Positions 1-11,500 of a DNA stretch of 64,000 nt are shown one piece after another. The DNA is from Mesostigma viride (Eukaryota; Streptophyta; Mesostigmatophyceae; Mesostigmatales; Mesostigmataceae), in NCBI GenBank assembly GCA_009746045.1, contig RPFO01000166.1:116285-180284 (forward strand), in the 5' to 3' direction. How positions within the stretch are numbered: position 1 is the stretch's first letter; the number at the start of each line of letters is the position of its first letter. Made by a program: the position numbers and the translations under genes. The notes under the pieces are model-generated. The model searched no databases. It saw only the letters and a program-made list of their open reading frames with translations, and was not told the origin of the DNA.

Positions 1-42
1 AGGGACGAAACGAACGGAAAGCGCAGCCTACTGGCTCATACT
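1..42. repeat. Left arm of 42-bp inverted repeat
   Basis: The first 42 bases are the exact reverse complement of 4859-4900. The window may begin inside this arm, so its true outer end is unknown. The two arms enclose 4.8 kb of repeat-rich DNA, which could be a DNA transposon or simply an inverted duplication. No transposase is recognisable inside. Confidence 0.8.
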
Positions 43-2425
43 CGTGGGTCAAGATGGCGGCCTATGGGCCATACCATGCCAAGGCGGCCGCGTAAAGCGT
101 TTATGAACGGTGATTTTGAACGTGGCGTAAGAAAGAACCTGGCCACCACGCCGTTGGTGGTAGAAAACCCTTTAGGTCCTCCACCCCGTGGTCGGGGAAA
201 ACAACCACGTAAACAAAGAGCACACCATCCCAACGAGCCACCCACGTCAAAACGCAAGGTCTCTGCAACTCTTGGTGGAAGCGTTGTCGGTGAGGCTACG
301 GGTACTCCGAAGCGGGCCCGGGCCCGGGGCGGGTTCGTTGCTTCTCTTGGTCACGGCAACTGCCCTAGCAATGCCGCGTCTGCTCCAAGTGTTGGCAGTG
401 CTTCTTCGCAACCCCAACTCCCATGAGCGAATATGAAACTGCAACCTCAATGCACCTTCACGAGGTCAATGCCCTCATGGATCATTTGGAGGTATTTGCT
501 GGCAATGTTGCTAGCATGGCAGCGCTTGCTATGTGCATTAGGGAAGGTGCAACTTCTATGCACCACAGGCTGCCTACATCCTTTGCGGCACATCCATCTT
601 CACGTTAACAATCCTAAGCGGGACAACATGTGTATCCTGGCTACATTTCATCTGTGTTTGTTGTAAGTTGGTGCGTTTCCTCGGCAAAACTTCGTATCAA
701 CATTGAACATCTTCTTGCCGTAGTGTAATGTGAGTATCTCAAACATATGTGCCGGGCCATTGTCTTGCTCCCGAACATTTTGCGGTGTTTGGCTTTAAGC
801 CCTATAATGGAATGTTGGAGTTGTGGTGTCCATTGTAGTGCTTGTTGGCTGCCTCCATGATCGTGAGATGTGGCCTTGAATCTCATGTGTGTATTTTCTT
901 TCAACGATGGACTTGAGTTCTTGGTTTCTTTGCGTTACTTATACATGTGGCGCCAACTCCTCCCAAATGTACAAGGCCACCCCCAGACATGCAACCATGC
1001 CCTAGTCTCCACACTTGCAGGTGCGGCGCATGGTGGACGGACCTACGTGGCGCTGCATGCGACATATCTTCTTGCTGCTGCGGACCGGCTACTATTGCTA
1101 CACTTATCATCAAGGATGTGGCATATCAGTGGTGCCATCATCATAATTCTTGGCAACGTTTGAAGCTCAATCAGCCATCATGGTGTGGACAGTAGGTCTA
1201 GTGGCCCTTGCTTGCGATGGAGCCGTGGTGCCATCACTTCCCCCGGTGGACATCTGTGCTTCCCATCAGTTCCAACGTTCACTACATGTGTTGAGCCGCT
1301 CATGTTGACGGTGGTTCAACCATGGTTGAAGCTAGCCTGAAGTGGCTGGTTTGGCATGTGCCGATTTAGTGGCTAGACGAGTAGTGGGCTCTCAACCCAC
1401 TCGGGTGCAAAAAGCGAATCTTCACTGGTAGTTTGACATGTCCGGCTTTGTTGGTGAAAGCTCGTGTAGGCTGTCCAACTGAGTGGTGGTTTCAATGGCC
1501 GCCGCCGCCTCCTCCGGGCCGCTGCCGCCTCCGGGCCGCCGCTGCTGCCGCCGCCTCCGGGCCGCCGCCGCCGCCTCCTCCTTTGGGCCGCCGCTGCCCC
1601 CTCCTCCGGGCCGCCGCTGCCGCCGCCGCCTCCTTTGGGCCGCCACCGCCTTAGCCGGGCCGCCGCCGCCGCTGGCGTTGGGTAGTGCCATGCATTGTGG
1701 TACCAACCCAAGGTTGCTGTGGGAGTTCCCTTAAACCCTGAGTGCCCCCCCTCAGGATAACATTACTGGATGTTCCCTAGCAACCGCCACCATTAGGGAG
1801 GACAGTCAATACTTGCTGACCCACATTTGCTTGACATGTCAATATGTAACAACCAAATCTGACTTGTTGTTACATCCTGAGTTTTGTAATAGTTTGGGAT
1901 TTTATTTGAGGCCTTTTGGATGAGTATTGAGCTAGTTATGAGGTTTCCCACGTGCAGAGATATTTCGAGACCTGGACTTTGTCAACTGACTTGTTTAGAC
2001 CCTCATTGGTCGTGGCCTGATCCACGTGGGGTTATTAGTTGGTCGGTTCTGCCAAGTCTTGCCTAGATATTTTAGGACTCCAATGCTTATCAAGATTCGG
2101 TGATTCCACGTCTGGATTATGCCAGGCTGGTTTGTGTGCTCTTGTGTTACGTGTCTAGTTAGAGGGACGAAAGAATCTTACCTTGTGATGCTGTAACCTG
2201 ATTGGTCCATTTCAGGCTAACGGTGGAGCATGCTCGACATGCACGTTGAGATTAGGACGTATGGGTTGCCATTGCTGGAACGTTTGTTGTGATCTAATCT
2301 AACATGGTACAATAAGGTTCGCATAATTCATCCATCCTCAAAGCCTCTTGCTCGTTGACCACTTTCAGTTCCACAGAAGTAGTCAAGGATATTACTTGTC
2401 TAACTTACTGAGATAACTAGACACA
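43..2425. other. No supported gene; weak ORFs only
   Basis: Two short plus-strand ORFs lie at 64-426 (120 residues, basic, rich in Pro/Arg/Lys) and 423-608 (61 residues); the second overlaps the stop of the first. They might be one frameshifted reading frame of a mobile element, but I recognise no domain and no splice signals tie them to anything. The rest is non-coding sequence with stops in all frames, apart from the GC-rich repeat at 1496-1680. Confidence 0.4.
1496..1680. repeat. GC-rich (GCC)n-like imperfect repeat
   Basis: Imperfect runs of GCCGCC, CCTCCGGGCC and CCTCCTTTGGGCC repeat for about 180 bp. All overlapping ORFs here (Pro/Ala/Arg-rich) are artefacts of the repeat. Confidence 0.85.
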
Positions 2426-2519
2426 ATTATCAAGGAGACAATTATATTTCTTGATCAACGCATCTCTCGATTTCTGGCCTGCGCTGGTTGTCTCCTTGAT
2501 ATTTCTTGATCAACGCATT
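2426..2519. repeat. Tiny retroposon-like insertion with target duplication
   Basis: A 19-20 bp sequence (core TTTCTTGATCAACGCAT) occurs on both sides of a ~38-bp insert that ends in GGTTGTCTCCTTGATA. The insert equals the last ~30 bases of the SINE-like family found at 55498-55768 and 56287-56553. A 19-bp duplication around a strongly truncated piece is what target-primed reverse transcription leaves. Just before it, CAAGGAGAC sits between two copies of AATTAT. Confidence 0.65.
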
Positions 2520-2599
2520 GCGGTCCAATGTGGTGTGATCAATTGTTTCTTAAGCCGCGGTATGATTGTGTGCACGAGTTTAATTCGTCAACCCCGATG

Positions 2600-2965
2600 G
2601 ATTCGATTGACTAGATTAAGTGAGACAACTATGCATGCCTGTCACCAACTACGTTCAGATGTTGCTGGACGACCTAGTGGTCCCAGCCCAGTTTGAGCAC
2701 CGCATACACTCTCTCTCCCGTCTTTGGACTGTCATGCAGGACAAGACGCGGTGGAAGAAGATTGTCAAGGCGCACACGCCCGACCCTGTGGGCAAGCCAC
2801 CTCCCCCAAGCGGAGGAGGCGTTTTGATGAGTAGTGTAGTTAGGATTTTCTAGATAGCCTAGCGTTAGTATAGTTCGATTACGCGGCTTCCTCCACCCCA
2901 TCCATCATGGAATATGTGCTACATGACCTCCCCACGGAGGCATGTTATAATTTAATTTAATTTTT
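2600..2965 (+). pseudogene. LINE 3'-end fragment (family B)
   Basis: The frame at about 2620-2853 resembles the C-terminal end of the LINE ORF2 at 18074-20776: a Lys/Trp-rich stretch (TRWKKIVKAHTPDPVGK) followed by Pro-rich residues. A 3' UTR follows, with a short CATC run, a hairpin at about 2922-2943 (CATG-A-CCTCC / GGAGG-CATG) and an AT-rich TTTAATTTAATT tail. The fragment is truncated at its 5' side. The same hairpin and tail type recurs at 55237-55475 in reverse. Confidence 0.6.
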
Positions 2966-3001
2966 TAACTATGCATGCCTGAGATGGATTAATTAATTTA
3001 C

Positions 3002-3452
3002 TAATTAAAATCGTGCTAGCTCCCGTTTGGGAGCTAGTCATGGAGCATTAATCGCGACGGATGGATGGATGGATGGATGGATGGATGGATGGATGGATGG
3101 ATGGATGGATGGATGGATGGATGGATGGATGGATGGATGGATGGATGGATGGATGGATGGATGGATGGATGGATGGATGGATGGATGGGGGTGGGTGGGT
3201 GGGTGGGTGGGTGGGTGGGTGGGTGGGTGGGTGGGTGGGTGGGTGGGTGGGTGGGTGGGTGGGTGGGTGGGTGGGTGGGTGGGTGGGTGGGTGGGTGGGT
3301 GGGTGGGTGGGTGGGTGGGTGGGTGGGTGGGTGGGTGGGTGGGTGGGTGGGTGGGTGGGTGGGTGGGTGGGTGGGTGGGTGGGTGGGTGGGTGGGTGGGT
3401 GGGTGGGTGGGTGGGTGGGTGGGTGGGTGGGTGGGTGGGTGGGTGTGTGTGT

Positions 3453-3516
<64 letters not shown>

Positions 3517-3660
3517 GGTGGATGGATGGATGGATGGATGGATGGATGGATGGATGGGTGCACACAATCCAACCCGTCTATTCTATCTAGTAACAAACAA
3601 TCCTATTAGTCTATCTTATCTAGCTAGAGTGTGCCAGACCCTAGGAGTCTTGCCTAGATA
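3002..3660 (-). pseudogene. LINE 3' end (family A, reverse) with giant internal microsatellite
   Basis: Read on the minus strand, 3660-3553 resembles the 3' UTR of the LINE copies at 20776-20890 and 23820-23912, ending in GTGCACCC. It is followed by a long ATCC-type microsatellite (3557 to 3059) and then a terminal hairpin at 3050-3011 (GCTAGCTCCC / GGGAGCTAG) with an AATTAATT tail. The order 3' UTR, (ATCC)n, hairpin, AT-rich tail is the same as in the complete element. Confidence 0.65.
3059..3557. repeat. Compound microsatellite (GGAT)n-(GGGT)n-(GT)n-(GGGT)n-(GGAT)n
   Basis: About 128 bp of GGAT units, ~257 bp of GGGT units, ~62 bp of GT with one slip, then short GGGT and GGAT runs. All ORFs across it are periodic (Trp-Met-Asp-Gly or Trp-Val-Gly-Gly) and are not genes. 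The central GGGT block is a strong G-quadruplex candidate on the plus strand. Confidence 0.95.
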
Positions 3661-3833
3661 TATACTCACTAGTAGATATGCTCTAGTTGTCTCACATCAT
3701 TGTCTCACTTAATAATTAATATGTGTGAATGCACGTAGTTTCACTTGATAATGACCAACTAGTGGCCGGGAGTACCTGTTCACGTGCCCCATTGAGGGCT
3801 TATATATGTCGTCGAGGCAAGAAGCAACCATTT

Positions 3834-3875
3834 ATCAAGGAGACAATGCAACAACCAGCGCAGGCCAGATAATTT
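3834..3875 (-). repeat. Short SINE-like family D 3'-end copy
   Basis: The sequence TATCAAGGAGACAA followed by CAACCAGCGCAGGCCAG matches the outer end of the arm at 55498, with a small internal insertion. ATTTAT occurs on both sides, a possible short target duplication. Confidence 0.55.
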
Positions 3876-4858
3876 ATACCAAGTCCTCAATTTGCATGAT
3901 TTTTCAATTGCTCCTTATCCAATTACAATTTACAACACATACGCATGAATCATAGAGCTTTGTGTGCTACAACGCAGACAGTTCTGGCGCTCCCGGTCGT
4001 CATCTTGCCGACACCGGGCCACTGCGGTTGTCACCCGGCACCCCTCACCCCACCCCACTGCACAGCAAAAACCTGCTTCCTAGAATTGGCCTGCAGCCGA
4101 GAAGGGCGCCAATGCCGTGTAGAAACTCATGATGTGAACGGCATGTGGTCAGTGGTCACAAGCGCCAAGGACACCTAGTGGCCTTTACCTGCCCCAAACC
4201 ACAACATCCCAAGCATGCCTTTATCTGCGGAGCAGCTGATCCTGAAGTGGCAACCCCGCCCTTACGACACATAACACCGACCATGCCACCATGGGACCTG
4301 CGTCCTGCAATAAAATATTTGCCTAAATATCGTCGTCTTGTGCCCGCACGTCCATGGAGGTTGAAATTACTTATTAACATGCGAATATAATCAATCGGAG
4401 GCATGAAAATTGTTGCGCACAACCCGCCGGATTCCCTCCACAGCACAGCCGAAGGAACCAATCTAACAGCCCTGTTTTCTTGACTACTGAGTTTGTCCTA
4501 CCAGCTAGCACCGCAACGCAATACTAATTCGGCCGTTGATCGACATTTCCCCAGCCTACTTGACTGGAACAGATGCCGCTAAATTCTTTCGGTCCGTCAA
4601 TTCTTTTGGTGTGGAGTTGAATTTATTCTACTAGGCCAAAGTCCCCCCGCGGCTCGCGCCCTGGCCATGGTGAAATTGGTGATGGACTTAGAAGTTTTCT
4701 GCCTTCCATCCTGTGGCGAGGCTCCGCTTGGCAGTTGACGCGCCAGCATTTTCTTCTGTCATTTGTACTTACGCACCATAAGTTTACGCGCCGGGGCGCG
4801 TGCGATCGATACAGTAGACTTAGCAGTTCGCACAGGCATGTGCGTCGGCGCCCTCCGT
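3876..4858. other. No gene seen
   Basis: Only short overlapping ORFs without recognisable domains, start context or splice signals. No repeats of note. Confidence 0.5.
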
Positions 4859-4900
4859 AGTATGAGCCAGTAGGCTGCGCTTTCCGTTCGTTTCGTCCCT
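4859..4900. repeat. Right arm of 42-bp inverted repeat
   Basis: Exact reverse complement of 1-42. The sequence beyond it (from 4901) is unrelated to anything visible at the left edge, so 4900 is probably the true outer boundary of the enclosed block. Confidence 0.8.
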
Positions 4901-4935
4901 GATCACAATGTTTCCGGCTCATGCCGCCGCGTCTG

Positions 4936-4999
4936 CAAGCGTTACCCGTATTTATCGGCCCACACCGTTCCTTTCGCAAGCGTTACCCGTATTTATCGA
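4936..4999 (+). repeat. Direct repeat upstream of the subtilase/LRR gene
   Basis: GCAAGCGTTACCCGTATTTA occurs twice, about 40 bp apart, some 530-590 bp before the start codon at 5524. It could be a repeated regulatory site, but there is no independent evidence. Confidence 0.5.
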
Positions 5000-5523
5000 C
5001 GCGTACCGTAGCCTCTTGTCATTGTCATCTGTCATCGGGTGCGCCCAGCACCGGATGCGATTTCCAAAAACCCTCAGTTTCATTTAATAAGATCCTACAG
5101 CTCTCAACTTTAAGATCGTCAGCCCTGGGTCGGCCGGACCCCAATCTTAGACGTGTGGGGGCACCGTACTGTACAGTACAGTCCAACTTCCTCCACCCTT
5201 GATTCCTCCCGGCTCTCGAGTCCGGAGTCCCGGACGGCTCCTCCCATTCGCGAGGTGGAGGGGCTGGAGGCTGCCAATCACCGTGGGACTGGTTGCATGG
5301 CACCGTCCCACCGAGCGACCAACCTGATGAAGCATGATGATTGCCCGAAGCCGGGATCAGGACGGCTCCGCGCATCTCGTACTTCAAACAATAATTAAAT
5401 TCGGTGGTCTCTACAAACAATTTCGCCATTTGTGCACGGAAGGTGACCCAAGCAAGCACTTTTTGGTGCCGCCATCACCTGCATCACGTGATCGGGGTCG
5501 GATGAGCGTGCAAAATTGATGAG

Positions 5524-8500
5524 ATGAGGAGGGTCCTGGCATTGCTCGTACTGGTCGCCGCGGTGCTCGGCCCCAGCTGCTCCATCAATGCGGCGCCACT
5601 CGGCACGAGCGTTGGTGGAGCTGGCGTCAAGTATTCGGCCACGGAACTTCGGGGAAATGCAAATGTCGAGCAATTGCAGAAGGTTCTCGGCATAGTGCGC
5701 AAGGCGGAAAGTGCTAAGACGTCGGTGCACCCTCTGCTGGCGCAGTTCTACGATGCTCTCCTCGAAGCGGAATTCTCGGCATCTGTTGAAGATGCCGTTA
5801 GTAATGGCGCCAAAAGGGGGGCAAAGTCTTCTCAGGGGGCAACAGCTGAAACCTCATTCTTGGATTTCCTCCTCAAGGCCATGGGTCGAAAAGTATCCGA
5901 TGCCAGTCCGCAGGGAAAATCTTTGAACGGCAAGCGGGACACCCATGCAGGCAAGCATGGTTCCTCCCGATCCGACAAACCGACGGCTGACTCCGATGCC
6001 GCGTCGACGGAGCGCGTCGAGATCCGCGTGGAAGGCGTGCTCAAGTCGCAGGCGGACGCGGACAAGGTCAGGGAGCACCTGGACGACGGGTGCGGGGCGA
6101 TGGACGTGACCATCCGCGGCCGCGGCGTCTACGCCTGGATCCCCGCCGAGAGCGTCCCTTGCCTCGCCTCGGTCGTAGGCGTGCAGTCATGGCTCCCCTC
6201 CCTGGCCTTCCACCACCAGGCCAGCACCGGGCCGGTCCTCTCCCAGGGACTCCAGGCCATGCGTGCCGGCGTGGTCCGCTCCCACTGGAACCTCACCGGG
6301 AGTGGCATCAAGGTCGGCATCCTCTCGGGCTCCTTTGATGCTTGCGGCTGTCAGACGGCCCCCTCCCAGGCAGCCGGCGAACTCCCCCTGGATCTCCAAA
6401 TCCTGGCCGACTACACGGACCCTGGACCGTCGGATGAGGGCCGAGCGATGGCCGAGATCATCCATGACGTGGCCCCGGGCGCCAGCATCGTGTTCCACAC
6501 GGCCTTGGGCAGCCAGGTGGCGTTTGCGGACGCGATCACCACCCTCTTCCACGCCGGCTGCCACATCCTGGTCGACGACGTGCTTTACGCCACGGAACCT
6601 GTGTACTTCGATGGCACTATTGCCGCCGCTGTGAATGCTGCCACCAAGAGCGGCGGCGCGGTCTACGTGTCGGCCGCGGGGAACTTCGGCGACAACTCGT
6701 ACGAGGGGCCGTTCACGCCACTTGGCGGCACGGGGCCGGCCCACGACTTCGACCCATCAACCAATGAGTCATCGACGCTCACCCTCACTGGCGACTTTGC
6801 TGCCGCGCCCGTGTGCGTCGTGCTCCAGTGGGAGTGCGAGTGGGCGACCCAGGGACCATGGGTGGCCAAGGGGCAGTCCAGCAGCGCCGGCGGTGGCGGC
6901 GGCGGCGGGTGCATGTCCGACCTGGACCTGTCCATCGAAGCAATCGAGTTGGAGGGTTGGGACTCCCATTCGGATAACATCGGGGGCGACCCGGTCGAGC
7001 TGATCTGCCTCCAGACGAACTCCACGCGCGTGTCCATCTCGGTCACCCTGGTCGCAGGGGACCCCCCGCCCAACCTCAAGATCATCGTGCTCTCCTCCTC
7101 GGTACACCTCGCGCCCCCCCCCGGTGGCACCGGTTCCTCCACCGTGGTGGGTCACGCGGCGGCAGAATCAGCGATCTCGGTCGGCGCGGCGTTCTACAAT
7201 GACACGCCCGCGTGGAACCCGGACCTCCGCGCCGCCCGCCTTGAGCCGTTCAGCTCTAAGGGAGGCACACGCATCCTGTACGATGAGGCTGGGAATTCCC
7301 TGGGGCCAGAGGGGGTGGTTCGGCAGACGCCGACGGTGGTCGGACCGGACGGGGGCAACGCCACGTTTACGTTCCCCATCGGTTTTGACGTGCAAATCAA
7401 GGGCGTCCCAACGAGTTTCTTTGGGACATCGGCGGCGGCGGCGCACGTTGCTGGCGTGCTCGCCCTGTACATGGGCGCAATCGGCTCGGTCATGGCGCTG
7501 CCGACGCCCGCATCCGTGAAATCCCTCGTCGAATCCGTCGCGCTGAACATGAGCGACCCTGCAGGTTATGACGCGTGGACCGGGTTCGGGTTCCTCGACG
7601 GCCTGGTCCTGTTTGAGTACTCGGCGATCACCCTGAGGGAGTCGGACCGCGGGGCACTTCTGGCGTTCCTCGACGGTATCGACACCGATGTGGCCAAGCG
7701 CGTCCTCCCCGATTGGTCGGATGACCCGGTTTCGGACGTGTGCACGTGGACAGGTGTCACGTGCTCGAGCGGCTACCCGTACGTGGTGGTGGAGTTGGAC
7801 CTGGCCGGGATGGGCCTGCGGGGGGTGGTCTCGCCCGTCGCAGGGGGGGTCACGCAGATCACGGCGAGCATGCGCAGGCTGGACATCTCCCACAACATAT
7901 TGTCGGGGAGCCTTCCGCCCGAGTTCTCTCGGATGACGCGCCTGGAGACGCTGTGAGTTGTTGGGGAGTGGATGGACTATATGCTGTTTTGAAAGAATGT
8001 CACACAGCAAAAGAGGGCACGACTTGTGAGAAAGAGGGTGCGAACGAGAGAGAGAAGGTTATAGGGCCTGGTGTGTTATCCGCGACCCCGGGTGGGCACC
8101 CTGTGTGTTTTTCGGTAGTGAACGCTGTGGGGCAGATGGGTGAGAAGAGGCAAGGAATGGGTGGAGCACCACCCACACTACGTTGCGCTTCTGTGAAGTA
8201 TTTCCTAGGGGCTAGTTATATTTATTAGTTGGTATATTTATTATTTGGTATATTTATTATTGCTGCATGTCAGATACATCATCCTACCCGACTCAGTCCG
8301 GAACCTGTTTGCTTGTGTGCAGCCGCGTTGGGATGAATCATATTTGTGTATATTTTGCGAGGGACGGGAAAAGCAGCGAGGGAACGTCGATACAGGAGAT
8401 CTGACGTCATACGTCACACGTTTGGGGATGCGCCGGTGCGGTGGGTCGGTGCGGGGGAATGTGGGCGGATGGGTAAGGACTAAGTAAAGGTTGGAACAAG

Positions 8501-11500
8501 AAAAGGTGGGCAGGATGTGAAAGTCATTCAACAGCTTGTGTTCACCCTGCGACTGGGATGCAACCCCAGTTTATTGTATTAGTTATCCAATAGCGTGCGT
8601 TGCTAGCCACGGGGACGCGTTCCTAGCGCATCCCTTACATTTCAGGACATGTACCCAGCCTGGTGGGCCGGGCAGGATCTCTTTCGACGTGATCTTGACA
8701 TCGGATGTCTGCTTATGCCCCCCACTGCTTGCACCCCTAGTGCTCATCATCGCCCTGCTACTCAAGTGGGCAATTTCGTAGTATGACTCACGTTATGCCA
8801 GCCAATACGTGCACACGTCAACCTACGCGGAAACCGGCTGGTGCCTTACGCTGGCATCTGTCACACTCCCTCCTGCTTGCATCTGCACCAACCGTCACCC
8901 GTTTGGGAGCAGCATGCACAGGAATGAATGGCTTGCTGTCCCCTTTCTGCTTCAACTCGTGCAACTTCTGCCTGCAACCATGTACTGCTCGTCGCGTCAC
9001 CTGCTACCCACGGATAGATAAGCACTCTTTGCCTCCCATACCATTATCTGATGGCTGTATCGTTACTGCTCGCATCACGTGTCTGTGTCTGCCTGCTGCA
9101 TCGTTACTGCTCGCATCCCTAGCCTACCCATCATCGGCTGCGGCGATGTCCACAGGGAGGACCCGACTACCCACTTGCATGCCCTCTTCCTTGCTTGCAT
9201 CCTGCTTACCGCCTGGTTACCAACTTGCTTACCACCCAACCGGATCATCTGTGCTTGCATCCCTATTGCTGGCTTACCTCTTGCGCTCCACCGTGGCATC
9301 TGTGCTTGCATCCGTACACCACCCCCTTTCACCCCGCAGCAACGTGAGGGGGAACCGCATCACGGGCACAATCCCCTTTTCGTTTGACACCCTGCGCCGC
9401 CTGACCAACCTCAACGTGAGGGACAACCCCGAGCTGGGCGGCTGCATCCCCTTCCACGTGGCCGCCGTGACCAACACCAGGGGGACCCGCATCCCCGGCG
9501 GTCTGGGCCGCATCTGCGGCGAGACGGAAGCCACGGCGATCCCTGTGCCCTCTCTTCCGTTCTCGTACCAGGCAGACACCCGTGGGTTCCGTTCTCAGTT
9601 TGACGCCGTGTCGAAGAGCGAGCCGTCGCCGCTGCCCCCGGCCGTCCAGAAGAAGCTCGAGAACATCGCCGAGGGGGGCAGCTCCCCCGGCGTGGTGTTT
9701 GAGTACGTGGCCAAGAGTAGTGGACCGGTCAACGTGTCGCTGTGCGCGGGCATGGGCGCCACGTTCGACACGTACTTGATGGTGTATGACGCGAACGGCG
9801 AATTTGGGCACCCGCGCGGCAATGATGACTGTGAGTGTCACGTATCGTTGCAGAGATCCGATGGGCCATGACTCCTGAGTAGGAAATAGCTGGCGCGTGG
9901 GTGAACGCACCTGGGTGGTAGGTGTCGGCGAATAGGTGTGTGTGTGGGGGGGGGGAAGCGGATAGATGGGTATCAGGGGAGCATTGTGCCACCTACTGAT
10001 TGCCATCGATTGGTACGCAGTACGCAGCTTCTATTTTTACTGGTAATCATCTGAACGGGTAGTGGGTGGGATCCTGTGCGTGGGTGGGCGTCAGGGAATA
10101 ATGGATGCTAGCGACTGTCAGGTCTCTGCTGCTGTGACAGGATGCCAGCGAGTGTGCTGACCAGGCGTCAGCTGGGGGGTGGGTTTCAGCAAATGGGTGG
10201 GTGCCTGGAGATTGCCCATCGCATGTCCCTGCTATATCCAGGCACAAGCGTTTCGCCGCGTGCAGTTGGCCTTTGCATTGACGTGACAGACATGGGCGCT
10301 ATGGCAGTGGACAAGTGGGTGGACTACCGTGAACAGCGGACTCCTGGATGCGTCCTCTCATCAATGATATATTATCATAATAGTGTGTGATGGTATATTT
10401 ACCATCATTGGTGCGGGAGGTACCACCGGGCCTCCATGCAAATATATAGACAGTCTTGCTGTGGGTTGTTGCCCCACATGTAGGGACATAAGGCCTAGGG
10501 TTCGGCATTGCCCACGCACATGTGGTCAGCGCTGATGGATAGAGGACTATGTGGCGGTCAGTAGCAACCAACCTAGGGATTGTAAATATGGTGAAAACCA
10601 TTGATATCAGACTTGCATCTTTCTGGAGCAACCATTGTAGGGACCATATGGTGCATCGTCATGGGGAAGCTAGGTGCATCATAGGAGGCGCATCATCATG
10701 GGCAAGCTAGGTGTCCAAAGGCAACGCCTTCTAAGGGGGTTGTTTTGCCCAGTTCGAAACCAACGTGCTATAGGACGATAAGAGGCGATATAATACTATG
10801 CGTGCAATGCGATCCAACTGGTGCAGTAACTACCTGGCAGTGAATTATCGTAGGGAGCAGCTGGCAGTCAGATGCCTTCGCTGTGCAACGCCGCCTGGCC
10901 CTATCGGGCGCCTTAAGTGTAGCCAGTATGTCAGGTTGCGAATCGAGGTCAATAAATTTGAAGGAAAACGGTTAGTGAATTGGCGCTGGTACCTCTAATC
11001 CTCCTTTTGAATTGTACCCCCAACACGCGGTGGCACAGGTTGAAATGGATCCCTTCACACGTCATGCTCTGTTGCCCACCCAGCCCCAACTAACCTGCCC
11101 TCTTGAAAAAAATGTCCACATAAATAACGAAAACAACCCAACCCAAACCAAACCAAACCAAACCAAACCAAACCAAACCAAACCAAACCAAACCAAACCA
11201 AACCAAACCAAACCAAACCAAACCAAACCAAACCAAACCAAACCAAACCAAACCAAACCAAACCAAACCAAACCAAACCAAACCAAACCAAACCAAACCA
11301 AACCAAACCAACGCAACGCAACACAAGGTAACAAAACGCAACCCCAACCCAATGCAATCCAACCCAACCCAATGCAATCCAACCCAACCCAACCCAACCC
11401 AACCCAACCCAACCCAACCCAACCCAACCCAACCCAACCCAACCCAACCCAACCCAACCCAACCCAACCCAACCCAACCCAACCCAACCCAACCCAACCC

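Noticed and set aside
1373..1734. Pro/Ala/Arg/Gly-rich ORFs
   Set aside because: Arise from the (GCC)n-like repeat in every frame.
3027..3712. Long ORFs on both strands (WMDG, WVGG, PPTH repeats)
   Set aside because: Pure microsatellite translation, open in all frames; no start context or domain.
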